Shown here piece by piece: positions 42,049 through 50,748 of a DNA stretch of 64,000 nucleotides (position 1 is the stretch's first letter; the number at the start of each line of letters is the position of its first letter). The position numbers were made by a program, and so were the translations under genes. The stretch is from JACCWP01 sp963785115 (lineage in GTDB: Bacteria > Actinomycetota > Actinomycetes > Propionibacteriales > Nocardioidaceae), in NCBI GenBank assembly GCA_963785115.1, contig CAWATY010000004.1, forward strand, positions 31,032 through 95,031. Direction: 5' to 3'. Under the pieces are notes generated by a model that was not told the DNA's origin, ran no database searches, and saw only the letters and a program-made list of their open reading frames with translations.

Positions 42049-43300
42049 TCAGCTCGCTTCCATGTCGGTGCGGTCGTCGGTGCGGTCCTTGGTGTGCAGC
42101 TCCGGGTGCGCGTCGTAGAGCACGCCCTCGGTGAACAGCTGCTCGATCTCGGCGTCCGCGACGCCGGCCTCGCGCAGCACCTCGGCGGTGTGCTGGCCCA
42201 GCCAAGGGGCCGGGCCGCGTACCGAGGTGTCGAGGTCGGAGAACTTCGTGGGCGGTCCGATGGTGCGCATCGGGCCCGATCACCGGGTGCTCGAGCTCGA
42301 CGATCATGTCCCGGGACAGCACGTGCGGGTCGGTGAGCGTCTGGTCGTAGGTGAGGACGGGACCGCCGGGCACTCCGGCCTTGTCCAGCCGCTCGATCCA
42401 GTCCTCGGTGGTGCGGGTGGTCGTGACCGCCTCGATGTCGGCCTCGAGCTCGTCGATGTGCGCCATCCGATCGGGAAGGGTCGCGTACCGGTCGTCGGTC
42501 GCCCACTCGGGCCGCTCGAGCACGTCGGCGATCAGCCGCGCCCAGAGCCGGTCGTTGGCGGCGCCGATCGTGACGTAGCCGTCGCTGGTGCGGAAGGCGG
42601 CGTACGGCGTCGAGCGGCGGTGCCGGGTGCCAGTGGGCTGTGGGACCTCGCCGGCGCCGAAGTAGGCGCCGGACTCCCAGACCGTCCAGGCCAGGCCGGC
42701 GTCGACCAGGGAGATGTCCATGTACTGGCCCTGGCCGGTCTGCTGGCGCACCATCTGGGCCCCGAGGACCGAGTAGATGGCCGTGGCGCCGGCGGCGATG
42801 TCGTTGATCGCGATCCCGACCTTGGCCGGCCGTCCGCCGGGCTCGCCGGTCATCCGCAGGAAGCCGCCCATGCCCTGCGCCATGATGTCGAAGCCCGGCC
42901 GGTCGCGGTACGGACCGGTCTGGCCGAAGCCGCTGATCGAGCAGTAGAGGATGTCGGGGCGCACCGCGCGGACGCCGTCGTAGTCGATGCCGAGCCGGCG
43001 GGCGACCCCGGGGCGGAAGTTCTCCATCACCAGGTCGGCCTCGCGGGCCAGCTCGAGGAACAGCTCGCGGCCGCGGGCGGTCTTGAGGTCCAGCGAGATC
43101 GACCGCTTGCTGCGGTTGGGCATCGCGAACGGGTAGCTCTCGCCCTCGACCTTGGGCGCGAGCCGGCGCGAGTCGTCGCCGGTCACCGGCTGCTCGACCT
43201 TGATCACGTCGGCGCCCAGCTCGGCGAGCACCATCGTGCAGTAAGGACCGGACAGGAACCGGGTGAGGTCGAGGACGCGGAAGCCGTCCAGTGGCCGCAT
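42049..43300 (-). pseudogene. Family III (CaiB/BaiF) CoA-transferase, interrupted by a one-base insertion near 42274
   Basis: The enzyme would move CoA onto a carboxylic acid. From ATG 43300 the frame reads MRPLDGFRVLDLTRFLSGPYC, GADVIKVEQP, GFGQTGPYRDRPGFDIMAQ and INDIAAG (likely catalytic Asp near residue 170) to VELEHPVIGP. It then shifts; the true continuation, PMRTIGPPTKFSDLDTSVRGPAPWLGQHTAEVL, lies in the next frame and ends at 42049. At 42271-42279 the minus strand reads GGGCCCGATG where GGGCCGATG would restore one protein of about 417 residues. It is the first gene of the catabolic operon. Error or real mutation cannot be told from sequence. Confidence 0.88.
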
Positions 43301-43336
43301 GCGCTGGTATCCTTCCCGTAATGCGGGATAGAGTGC

Positions 43337-43356
43337 CGTAATGCGGGAACATTACG
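43337..43356. promoter_or_regulatory. Perfect palindrome, probable IclR operator, with an upstream half copy
   Basis: CGTAATG (43337-43343) and CATTACG (43350-43356) form a perfect 7-bp inverted repeat with spacer CGGGAA. The left arm plus spacer (CGTAATGCGGGA) is repeated directly at 43317-43328, 20 bases upstream. The site sits between the divergent CoA-transferase operon (start 43300) and the iclR gene (43382), so it likely controls both. Confidence 0.7.
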
Positions 43357-43381
43357 CGGAGAAGTCCGAGGAGGTCAAGGG

Positions 43382-44245
43382 ATGAAACCCTCCGAACCGG
43401 TGCAGACTGCTGCTGTGACGTCGGAGCCCGCGACCCGGTCGCCCGCGCGCAGCGGCGTGCAGTCCATCGACCGGGCGGTGGCGATCCTGCGCTGCTTCGA
43501 TGCCCGCCGGCCCGACCTCGGCAGCTCCGAGATCGCCCGGATGACCGGGCTGTCGACCTCGACCACGCACCGGCTGCTGGTCGCCATGGTCGACAACCGG
43601 CTGATCCGCCAGACCAGCGCCCGCCGCTACGGGCTGGGACCGCTGCTGGTGCAGCTGGTGCGCAGCGGGGCGGTGGCCACGACATTGCGCGACACCGCAC
43701 TGCCGTTCATGGTGTCGCTGCGCGACGAGATCGACGAGACCGTTGGCCTGCACGAGCTGCTGCCGACCGGCGAGCGGGTGGTCGTCGACCAGGTCGAGAG
43801 CCACCACGAGCTGCGGCGTACGTACACCGACATCGGGGTCCCGATCCCGCTGCCGCACGGGGCGCCCGGCAAGGCGATCCTGTCGGTGCTGCCGCTGCCG
43901 GCCCAGGAGGAGTGGCTGCAGCGCGGCATCGACGCCGTCACCGAGCGCACCGTGACCGACCCCGAGCAGCTGCGGCATCAGCTGGCGCAGGCGCGCGCGC
44001 AGGGGTGGTCGCGCTCCCGCTCGGAGCGCACCCCCGGCATCAGCGCCGTCGCCGCACCGCTGTTCGGGCAGTCCGGGACGGTGATCGGTGCCCTGGGTGT
44101 GTCGGTGCCCGAGGTACGGATGGACGATGCCCGCGCGGCAGAGTTCGGCGCCCGGGCGGCCGCGACTGCGTGGGAGGTGTCGGAGGCGCTGGGAGCAACC
44201 CGGGAGGCGGTCGACGAGGCGGTGCGGGCGGCCGGCGGGCGCTGA
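43382..44245 (+). CDS. IclR family transcriptional regulator (copy 1)
   Basis: A 287-residue regulator beginning at ATG 43382 after a GAGGAGG site. The winged helix-turn-helix is at 26-90 (SIDRAVAILRCFD, SSEIARMTGLSTSTTHRLLVAMVDNRLI), and the effector domain follows with SLRDEIDETVGLHELL, GVPIPLPHGAPGKAILSVL and SERTPGISAVAAPLFG. It diverges from the CoA-transferase/TctABC operon, and a palindrome in between is the likely target. The effector is presumably the imported organic acid or its CoA ester. Confidence 0.9.
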   Translation: MKPSEPVQTAAVTSEPATRSPARSGVQSIDRAVAILRCFDARRPDLGSSEIARMTGLSTSTTHRLLVAMVDNRLIRQTSARRYGLGPLLVQLVRSGAVATTLRDTALPFMVSLRDEIDETVGLHELLPTGERVVVDQVESHHELRRTYTDIGVPIPLPHGAPGKAILSVLPLPAQEEWLQRGIDAVTERTVTDPEQLRHQLAQARAQGWSRSRSERTPGISAVAAPLFGQSGTVIGALGVSVPEVRMDDARAAEFGARAAATAWEVSEALGATREAVDEAVRAAGGR

Positions 44246-44311
44246 ACCTCAGGCTCGTCACAGGATCGTCGGCCATGCTGTCGGTCTCCACCTCACCCCC
44301 GGGAGCTCCAG

Positions 44312-45148
44312 GTGACCGATCGGCTCGTGACCACGACCGGCGCGCCGCCCGCGGCCGTCCGCCGCGGCGCCGCGGCCGCGGCTGCGGCCGTGCTGTGCGG
44401 TGCGCTGGTCGCGGTCGGCTGCTACCTGGTCTTCGTGCGTACCCGGGACGGGCAGCGGCTGGACCAGGCTGCTCTGGCCCGGGTCAACGGGGGCGATGGG
44501 CTGAGCGAGCCGATCGCCACCGCGCTGAGCGACCTCACCATCGGGGTCGCCGTCGTGGTGCTGATCGGCTGCGTGGTGCTCGCCCTGGTCCGCGGGCGCG
44601 TTGGTGACGCCGTGGCCGCGGTCGTGCTGGTAGCGGGGGCGAACATCACCACCCAGGTCGCCAAGGAGTGGCTGCTCGACCGCCCCTCAGTCGGCTTCGG
44701 CGATCTGAACTCCCTGCCCAGCGGGCACAGCACGTTGGCCTGTTCGTTGCTGCTGGCCGTGCTGTTGGTCGCCCCGCGCGTGTCGCGCGGCGTGGTGGTA
44801 CTTGTCGCGTCGGCGGCCACCTGTGTGGTCGGGCTCAGCACCGTCGTCGCCGGGTGGCACCGACCGAGCGACGTGGTCGCCGCCTTCGCCGTCTGCCTGG
44901 CGTGGGCCGGCCTGGTCAGCGCCGGGTTGCTGCTGTGGGCCGGGGTGTCGCCGGGCGCTCGTCGCGGACACCTCGCGGCCGCGGGCGTGGGCGCCTTCGG
45001 CTCGGTCGTGCTCGCGGTCGTCTACGGCGTACGACCCGAGGCGGACTGGCACGACCTGATCGTCAACGCCGGCACCGTGCTCGGGATCGCCGCCGCCGCA
45101 GCACTCACCGTCGCCGCCGCCGCCCGGGTCCTGCCCACAGGCCGCTGA
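44312..45148 (+). CDS. PAP2 family phosphatase, membrane-bound
   Basis: A 278-residue membrane phosphatase with about six helices, starting at GTG 44312. Its three active-site motifs are KEWLLDRPS (KxxxxxxRP), SLPSGHSTLACS (PSGH) and VVAGWHRPSDVVA (last motif with the catalytic His and Asp). Typical substrates are phosphatidic acid or undecaprenyl diphosphate at the outer face of the membrane. It stands alone on the plus strand between the two Tct operons. Confidence 0.85.
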   Translation: MTDRLVTTTGAPPAAVRRGAAAAAAAVLCGALVAVGCYLVFVRTRDGQRLDQAALARVNGGDGLSEPIATALSDLTIGVAVVVLIGCVVLALVRGRVGDAVAAVVLVAGANITTQVAKEWLLDRPSVGFGDLNSLPSGHSTLACSLLLAVLLVAPRVSRGVVVLVASAATCVVGLSTVVAGWHRPSDVVAAFAVCLAWAGLVSAGLLLWAGVSPGARRGHLAAAGVGAFGSVVLAVVYGVRPEADWHDLIVNAGTVLGIAAAAALTVAAAARVLPTGR

Positions 45149-45263
45149 CGGCCCCCGCCCCACCGCTTCGTGCACCCGACCTTCCGGCCGTACGCGCGCC
45201 GTGAAGGTCACCTCGCCGGAAGATCGCAGTGAGATCCGGGGTGCGATCACCGAGATGTCGCCG

Positions 45264-45294
45264 ATTGCGCGATCGCCGGCGCTGATCGCACAAT
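45264..45294. promoter_or_regulatory. Long inverted repeat between PAP2 and tctA copy 2
   Basis: ATTGCGCGATC (45264-45274) pairs with GATCGCACAAT (45284-45294) with one mismatch and a 9-base loop. A further GTGCGATCA at 45241 pairs with TGATCGCAC at 45283, so two stems compete. It lies between convergent genes; it could end PAP2 transcription or be a binding site. Confidence 0.4.
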
Positions 45295-45315
45295 GCGCGG
45301 CATCTCGCGGCGCAG

Positions 45316-45332
45316 GTGGTCCCGCGGACCAC
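45316..45332 (-). terminator. Hairpin directly after tctA copy 2 stop
   Basis: GTGGTCC-CGC-GGACCAC is a perfect 7-bp stem with a 3-base loop, beginning one base beyond the tctA stop codon at 45333. There is no T-tract, common for GC-rich actinobacterial terminators. Confidence 0.5.
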
Positions 45333-46847
45333 TCAGCCGGGAGACCCGACGGGGACGTCCGGCGACCGCGTCGTGCGGCGCAGCCTCAGCACGGTGGGGA
45401 CGACCACGACGGCCACGCAGACGAGGAGCAGTACCAGGGAGGCGGGCCGCTGGACGAACACGCTCACGTCGCCACCGGCGATCTGCAACGCGTGCCGCAG
45501 GTTCGTCTCGACCAGCGGTTCGAGCACCAGCGCGAGGACGGCCGGCGCCAGCGGGAAGTCGAACTCCTGCATCAGGTAGCCCACCACGCCGAAGACCAGC
45601 ACCAGCAGCATGGCGAAGATGCTGAAGCTCAGCGCGTACGCCCCGAGCACGACGAACGCGAGCACGCCCGAGAAGAGCAGTGGCGTCGGGATCGACAGCA
45701 GCTTCACGAACAGGCCGACCAACGGCAGGTTCAGCACCAGCAGCACGACGTTGCCGACGTACATGCTGGCCACGATCGCCCACACCAGGGTCGGGTCGCT
45801 CTCGAAGAGCAACGGTCCCGGCTGCAGTCCGTACATCATGAAGACAAACAGCAGCAGCGCGGTCGTCGCGGATCCGGGGATGCCGAGGCTGAGCAGCGGG
45901 ACCATCGCACCGCCGACGCCGGCGTTGTTCGCGGCCTCTGGGCCGGCCACGCCCTCGATCGCTCCCTTGCCGAACTCGTCCTTGCGCTTGGAGATGCGCT
46001 TCTCCAGCGAGTACGACGTGAAGGCCGCGATCGACGGACCCATCCCGAGCACGCCGATGAAGAACCCGAGCACGGAACCGCGCGCGTAGGGCCCCGACGA
46101 GCGCCGCCAGTCCTCCCGGCTCATCCACAGCGAGCCCTGGATCTGCTGCGGCCGGTCGCGTGGACCGCGACGGCACAAATTGTCGATGGCTTCGGGCACC
46201 GCGAACAGGGCCATCGCGAAGATCGCGAAGTCGACGCCGTCCTGCAGCGGCAGCAGGCCGAACGTCTGCCGGGGCGCACCGGTCTGCGGGTCGAGTCCCA
46301 CGACGCCGATGGCCAGGCCGAGCAGCACCGCCAGGATCGACTTCAGCCGTGACCCGGTGCTCATGGTCGAGGCCATCATCAGCGCCAGCAGCATCAGCAG
46401 GAAGTACTCCGGCGCTCCGAAGAACACCGCCAGTGACACCAGCACCGGTGAGAGCAGCATGAGACCGGCGGTGGCCAGCGTCCCCGCGACGAACGAGCCG
46501 ATGGCCGCGGTCGCGAGGGCCGGCCCGGCCCGCCCGCGGCGAGCCATCTCGTAGCCGTCGAGCGCGGTCACGACGCTGGCCACCTCTCCGGGGGTCCGGA
46601 TCAGGGTCGCGGTGATGGAGCCGCCGTACATGGAGCCGTAATAGATCCCGCTGAGCAGGATGAGCCCGTGCACCGGCTCCAGCCCGAACGACAACGGGAT
46701 GAGCAGGGCGATCGCCGTGACCGGACCGATGCCCGGCAGCACGCCCACGATCGTCCCGACGAGCACGCCCGCGAACGCGAACGCCAGCGCCGTCGGCGAC
46801 AGCGCCAGGGCGAAGCCACCGCCGAGCCCGGACAGCAGGTCGATCAC
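45333..46847 (-). CDS. tctA: Tripartite tricarboxylate transporter, large membrane subunit TctA (copy 2)
   Basis: A 504-residue permease starting at GTG 46847, overlapping the tctB stop. It carries VGVLPGIGPVTAIALLIPLSFGLEP, YGSMYGGSITATLIRTPGEVASV and GPEAANNAGVGGAMVPLLSLGIPGSAT. It is the last gene of the second module (iclR, CoA-transferase, lyase, tctC, tctB, tctA). A hairpin follows its stop. Confidence 0.92.
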   Translation of the reverse strand: MIDLLSGLGGGFALALSPTALAFAFAGVLVGTIVGVLPGIGPVTAIALLIPLSFGLEPVHGLILLSGIYYGSMYGGSITATLIRTPGEVASVVTALDGYEMARRGRAGPALATAAIGSFVAGTLATAGLMLLSPVLVSLAVFFGAPEYFLLMLLALMMASTMSTGSRLKSILAVLLGLAIGVVGLDPQTGAPRQTFGLLPLQDGVDFAIFAMALFAVPEAIDNLCRRGPRDRPQQIQGSLWMSREDWRRSSGPYARGSVLGFFIGVLGMGPSIAAFTSYSLEKRISKRKDEFGKGAIEGVAGPEAANNAGVGGAMVPLLSLGIPGSATTALLLFVFMMYGLQPGPLLFESDPTLVWAIVASMYVGNVVLLVLNLPLVGLFVKLLSIPTPLLFSGVLAFVVLGAYALSFSIFAMLLVLVFGVVGYLMQEFDFPLAPAVLALVLEPLVETNLRHALQIAGGDVSVFVQRPASLVLLLVCVAVVVVPTVLRLRRTTRSPDVPVGSPG

Positions 46848-47401
46848 GTCGGCAGCCCCCGCAGCAGCCCGGGCGGAAGCTGGACGCCGAGGCCGAAGGT
46901 AAACAGGGCATAGACCACGACGGCGAATCCCACGCCGAACAGGACGTTGCGCAGGATCTTGTCCCGGTCGACCCAGGTCGTCAGGGCGACGAGGAAGGCG
47001 ATCGTCGAGAGCACGAACCCGACCGGGATGAACGCGACGACGTACGCGGCGAGGAACGCGAATGTCACCAGCACCGGGCGGATGCCGTGGGCCTCGCGGG
47101 CTGTGAGCTCAGCGGGCTCAGCGGGCTCAGCGGGCTCGGCGGCCTCGGCGGACTGCTCAGGACGACCTCGCAGGCCCTGTCCGACCAGGACGAGCGCAAA
47201 GAGCACCGTGAGGCCGCCGATGACGAGCGGTGCGACCCGTGGGCCGAGCACCGACGCCGCCGACGGGTCGGGCCGGATCTGCAGCGCGGAGACCATGCAG
47301 ACCACGCCGAACACGGCGAAGACCGCACCGCCGACGACGTCCCGCGACCCCGCGCGCCCTCGCATCGCCTCCCACCTCCCGGCAGGGGCGCTGGTGGTCA
47401 C
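46844..47401 (-). CDS. tctB: Tripartite tricarboxylate transporter, small membrane subunit TctB (copy 2)
   Basis: A 185-residue four-helix subunit. GTG 47401 is chosen for its GTGA overlap with the tctC stop, as in copy 1; an in-frame ATG 12 codons later is an alternative. Helices include DVVGGAVFAVFGVVCMVSAL, RVAPLVIGGLTVLFALVLVGQGL and LVTFAFLAAYVVAFIPVGFVLSTIAFLVAL. The central cytoplasmic loop holds a short Ala-Glu-Pro repeat encoded by 9-bp tandem units. Confidence 0.88.
   Translation of the reverse strand: MTTSAPAGRWEAMRGRAGSRDVVGGAVFAVFGVVCMVSALQIRPDPSAASVLGPRVAPLVIGGLTVLFALVLVGQGLRGRPEQSAEAAEPAEPAEPAELTAREAHGIRPVLVTFAFLAAYVVAFIPVGFVLSTIAFLVALTTWVDRDKILRNVLFGVGFAVVVYALFTFGLGVQLPPGLLRGLPT
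47108..47152. repeat. Five 9-bp tandem units in tctB copy 2
   Basis: CTCAGCGGG occurs three times without change from 47108, followed by CTCGGCGGC and CTCGGCGGA. It encodes repeated Pro-Ala-Glu in the loop between helices 2 and 3. Confidence 0.8.
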
Positions 47402-48414
47402 GCGAGACCGCCGGTGTCCTTGAGGCCCTGCTCGATCTCGTCGTTCGCCTTCTCCAGGTACGCGTCCAGCTCGTCGCCCTTCAGGAAGAGCGGTTCCCAC
47501 TGGTTGCGATCGGCGAGCTCCTGCCAGGTCGGCGTGTCGAGGACCTCCTCCAGCGTGTCCTGCCAGTACTCCACGGCAGCGTCGGGCATGTCCGGCGGCC
47601 CGTAGACACCGCGCCAGTTGGCCAGCGTCACGTCGTAGCCCTGCTCAGGAGCGGTCGGGATGTCGTCCAGGGGCGGCTCGAGCGGCTCCTCACGCAGCAC
47701 GCTGAGACCGACCAGGTCTCCGGACTCGAGCTGGCTGCGGAACTCGCTGACGCCCGCCACGGCTGCCACGACGTCGCCGTTCAGCAGTGCGGTGATCTCC
47801 TCGCCGCCGCCCTCGTACTGGATGAAGTTGACCTGGGAGGGATCCCCGCCGGCCTCCCGCACAAGCAGCGCGAACGGCAGTTGGTCGTCGCCGGAGCCCG
47901 CGACCGGAACCGACTCGGGATCCTCCTTGATGGCGGTCAACAGGTCGTCGGCCGTCTCGTACTCGGAGTCCGCCGGCACCACGACCACGTAGTTCTCGAC
48001 GATGATGCTGGCGATCATCGTGACGTCCTCGTAGGTGGGCTCGCAGTCACCGCGCAGGTGGTTGGACATGATCGGCGTCGACGTGATCGCGATCTGGTCG
48101 CTCGCACCCTCGTAGTCGTTGACCATCTCGTTCAGCCACACGCAACCCGTGGCACCGACGCGGTTCTGCACCGGCAGCGGACTGTCGGCCAGGTCCTCCT
48201 TCTGCAACGCCTCTGCCAGCGCACGGGCGGTGGTGTCCCAGCCGGAGCCCGGCTCTGCGGGCGCGGTCAGGTTGACCGGCTCGCTGGGATAGTCGTCACC
48301 GACCGCCGCGTCCCCGGTGTCGAAGGCGCCGCAGCCGGCCGCGGCGGTCGCCGCCACGGCCACCACCACGGCGGCGACGCGCCGGCTGCTGGTCTGCTTG
48401 CTCGAGGACATCAT
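47398..48414 (-). CDS. tctC: Tripartite tricarboxylate transporter substrate-binding lipoprotein TctC (copy 2)
   Basis: A 338-residue lipoprotein: signal RRVAAVVVAVAATAAAGC with the lipid Cys in AAGC, then VNLTAPAEPGSGWDTTARALAEALQ, VQNRVGATGCVWLNEM and a C-terminal TctC-type region. The start may be either of the two adjacent ATGs at 48414 or 48411. It binds the organic acid of the second module. Compared with copy 1 it keeps the PGSG in place of PGGG phosphate-like loop, suggesting another ligand. Confidence 0.88.
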   Translation of the reverse strand: MMSSSKQTSSRRVAAVVVAVAATAAAGCGAFDTGDAAVGDDYPSEPVNLTAPAEPGSGWDTTARALAEALQKEDLADSPLPVQNRVGATGCVWLNEMVNDYEGASDQIAITSTPIMSNHLRGDCEPTYEDVTMIASIIVENYVVVVPADSEYETADDLLTAIKEDPESVPVAGSGDDQLPFALLVREAGGDPSQVNFIQYEGGGEEITALLNGDVVAAVAGVSEFRSQLESGDLVGLSVLREEPLEPPLDDIPTAPEQGYDVTLANWRGVYGPPDMPDAAVEYWQDTLEEVLDTPTWQELADRNQWEPLFLKGDELDAYLEKANDEIEQGLKDTGGLA

Positions 48415-48463
48415 CTGAGGTGCTCCTCTCCGCTGTCGGTCGACAGCGCATGACTGGGCGGGC

Positions 48464-49537
48464 TCATGACCGCTGGAGTTCCTGACCGGCCGGGGACGGG
48501 TGCAGGTCCCAGGACGGTCCGGCCCGGTGCAGCGAGCTCTCCAGCGGATGGTCGACGACCCGCGCGACCAGGTCCCGGGAGATCGCCAGCACGGCCGAGA
48601 GGTCGACGCCGGTCTCGACGCCGAGCAGGGCGAGGAGGTGGACGAGGTCCTCGGTGGCGATGTTGCCGGTGGCGCCGGGCGCGAACGGGCACCCGCCCAG
48701 CCCGCCGACGGACGAGTCGAAACTGGTGATGCCGGCGGCGAGCCCGGCCAGCACGTTGGCCATGCCGAGCCCGCGGGTGTCGTGCAGGTGCAGGCCGAAC
48801 TCGACGTCGGGGAAGTCGGCGATCAGCCGGGCCGACATCGCGTGGACGTACGCCGGGTCGGCCACCCCGACGGTGTCGGCGACCGCGACCCGCCGCACCC
48901 CCCACCCCCGGTAGGTGTCCACGACCCAGGCGACCCGGTCGTAGCCGATCCGACCCTCGAACGGACAGCCGAGTGCCGTCGCCATGCCTCCGACGACCTC
49001 GACCCCCGCGTCCCGGGCGGCAGCCACCACGTCGGCCATGCCGGCCAACGCGTCCGCGGTGTTGCGGTTGGCGTTCGCCCGGCTGTGCGAGTCGCTGACC
49101 GACAGCATGGTCTCCCAGACGTCGGCGCCGTGCTCGCTCGCGCGCTGCGCGCCCCGCAGGTTGGGCACCAGCACCGAGTACGTCACCCCGTCCGCCCGAC
49201 GGATGCGCCGCATCACCTCGTCGGCGTCACTCAGCTGCGGCACCGCGTCGGGACGCACGAACGACGTCACCTGCACCCCGGGCACCCCGGTCAGCGACAG
49301 CGCGTCGACGATCCCGACCTTCTGCTCGGTGGGGATGACGGCGCGTTCGAGCTGGAACCCGTCTCGCGGTCCGACCTCGTTGACCCGGACGGCAGCGGGG
49401 AGGTCGAACGGCAACGGCGACCGTGTCCCGACATAGGCCTCGACCAGGTCACGCTCCGCGCTGTGGTCCGGGGTGTGGTCCGCGGTGTGGTCCGGGGTGT
49501 GGTCCGGGGTGTGGTCCGGGGTGTGGTCCGGGGCCAT
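48464..49537 (-). CDS. Hydroxymethylglutaryl-CoA lyase family protein
   Basis: A 357-residue DRE-TIM metallolyase. Conserved catalytic parts are VNEVGPRDGFQLE (Arg-Asp), LHLHDTRGLGMANV (metal His pair) and GGLGGCPFAPGATGNIATED (Cys of the mobile loop), all as in HMG-CoA lyase. It would cleave a 3-hydroxy-3-methyl acyl-CoA to acetyl-CoA and a keto acid. The N-terminus is an odd DHTP repeat, from 12-bp units. The ATG shares a base with the CoA-transferase stop (TGATG). With the CoA-transferase and TctABC it suggests use of an external acid such as 3-hydroxy-3-methylglutarate or a relative. Confidence 0.88.
   Translation of the reverse strand: MAPDHTPDHTPDHTPDHTADHTPDHSAERDLVEAYVGTRSPLPFDLPAAVRVNEVGPRDGFQLERAVIPTEQKVGIVDALSLTGVPGVQVTSFVRPDAVPQLSDADEVMRRIRRADGVTYSVLVPNLRGAQRASEHGADVWETMLSVSDSHSRANANRNTADALAGMADVVAAARDAGVEVVGGMATALGCPFEGRIGYDRVAWVVDTYRGWGVRRVAVADTVGVADPAYVHAMSARLIADFPDVEFGLHLHDTRGLGMANVLAGLAAGITSFDSSVGGLGGCPFAPGATGNIATEDLVHLLALLGVETGVDLSAVLAISRDLVARVVDHPLESSLHRAGPSWDLHPSPAGQELQRS
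49461..49532. repeat. Six 12-bp tandem units (DHTP codons) at the start of the lyase gene
   Basis: GTGTGGTCCGGG is repeated six times with two single-base variants, starting 2 codons after the start codon on the minus strand. It encodes DHTP/DHTA/DHSA repeats and keeps the frame. Confidence 0.9.
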
Positions 49538-50748
49538 CAGATGACTCCTCTCTCGGACAACCGGGCAAGGTCCTCGCCGCCGAGCCCGATCTCGGCGAAC
49601 ACCTCGGCGTTGTGCTCGCCCAGTCCAGGTCCGGCACTGCGAACGGCGCCGGGAGTCTCGCTGAACTTCGGGACGACGCCCGGCATCCGCAGGGCGCCGA
49701 GCTTGGGGTGGTCGACCTCGACGACCATGTCGCGGGCGGCGTACTGCGGGTCGGTGAAGATGTCGGCGATGGTGTTGACCGGCGACACCGGCACGCCATG
49801 CGCGTTGCACTCGTCCTGGATCTGCCGGGACGTGCGGGAGGCGAACCACCCGGCCACGATCTGGTCCACCTCGTCGCGGTGCTCGACGCGGTCGCGGTTG
49901 GTCGCGAACCGCGGGTCCGCGATCAGGTCCGGCCGGCCCATCGCCTTCGTGAGCCGACCGAACGTCCGGTCGGTGCTGGTGGTCAGGACGAGCCACGCCC
50001 CGTCAGCGGACTGGAACATGCCGGCCGGCACCGACGCCGAGAGCCGGTTGCCCGAACGTTCCCGCACCCGGCCGAGCCGGTCGTACTCGGTGACGACACC
50101 CTCGAGCATCCGGAACATCGACTCGTAGAGCGCGACGTCGATCTCCTGCGCCGGTCCGTCCGCGGCGTCTCGGTGGTACAGGGCGCCGACGGCACCCAGC
50201 GCGGCGTACAGCCCGGTCGTGTAGTCGGCCAGGGACATCGGGGGCAGCACCGGCGGCTGATCGGGGTAGCCGCTGATGTAGGCGTACCCACTGAACGCGG
50301 TGGCCGGCGTCCCGAATCCGGCGCGGTCGCGGTAGGGGCCGGTCTGGCCGAAGCCGCTCACCCGGACCACGATCAGCCGTGGGTTGGCGGCTCGCAGGCG
50401 GTCGGTGCCGAGTCCCCAGCGCTGCAGGGTGCCGGGCCGGAAGTTCTCAATCATCACGTCGCGCTGCGCGAGCAGCCGGCAGAAGATGTCCTGCCCCTCG
50501 TCGCTGCGGAGGTCGAGGGTGACGCCCCGCTTGTTGCGCGCGGCGACGGCCCAGGTCAGCGACTCGCGACCGTCGAAGGGCTCGAGGCCGCGCAGCGGGT
50601 CGCCGCTGCCGGGCATCTCGACCTTGACCACGTCCGCCCCGAGGTCGCCGAGCAGCGCGGCCGCGAACGGCCCGGCGTACACGGTGGCGACGTCGAGGAC
50701 CTTGATGCCCTGCAACGGGCCGGATCGTGCTGCTGTCGAGTCGGTCAT
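49537..50748 (-). CDS. Family III (CaiB/BaiF) CoA-transferase (second module)
   Basis: A 403-residue, intact CoA-transferase. Signatures are GIKVLDVATVYAGPFAAALLGDLGADVVKVEMP, ENFRPGTLQRWGLG, VRVSGFGQTGPYRDRAGFGTPATAFSG and MSLADYTTGLYAALGA, where the Asp in ADYTTG matches the family nucleophile. It would activate the imported acid using a CoA donor such as succinyl-CoA. Its ATG overlaps the iclR stop (ATGA), and its stop overlaps the lyase start. Confidence 0.9.
   Translation of the reverse strand: MTDSTAARSGPLQGIKVLDVATVYAGPFAAALLGDLGADVVKVEMPGSGDPLRGLEPFDGRESLTWAVAARNKRGVTLDLRSDEGQDIFCRLLAQRDVMIENFRPGTLQRWGLGTDRLRAANPRLIVVRVSGFGQTGPYRDRAGFGTPATAFSGYAYISGYPDQPPVLPPMSLADYTTGLYAALGAVGALYHRDAADGPAQEIDVALYESMFRMLEGVVTEYDRLGRVRERSGNRLSASVPAGMFQSADGAWLVLTTSTDRTFGRLTKAMGRPDLIADPRFATNRDRVEHRDEVDQIVAGWFASRTSRQIQDECNAHGVPVSPVNTIADIFTDPQYAARDMVVEVDHPKLGALRMPGVVPKFSETPGAVRSAGPGLGEHNAEVFAEIGLGGEDLARLSERGVI

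Noticed and set aside
41190..43700. 836-codon frame suggesting a fused CoA-transferase/crotonase
   Set aside because: The upstream half is Arg/Gly-rich shadow of the CoA-transferase, which is read in other frames; no fusion is needed.
49461..49532. Possible CRISPR-like direct repeats
   Set aside because: Units are 12 bp, contiguous, without spacers and in frame in the lyase gene.
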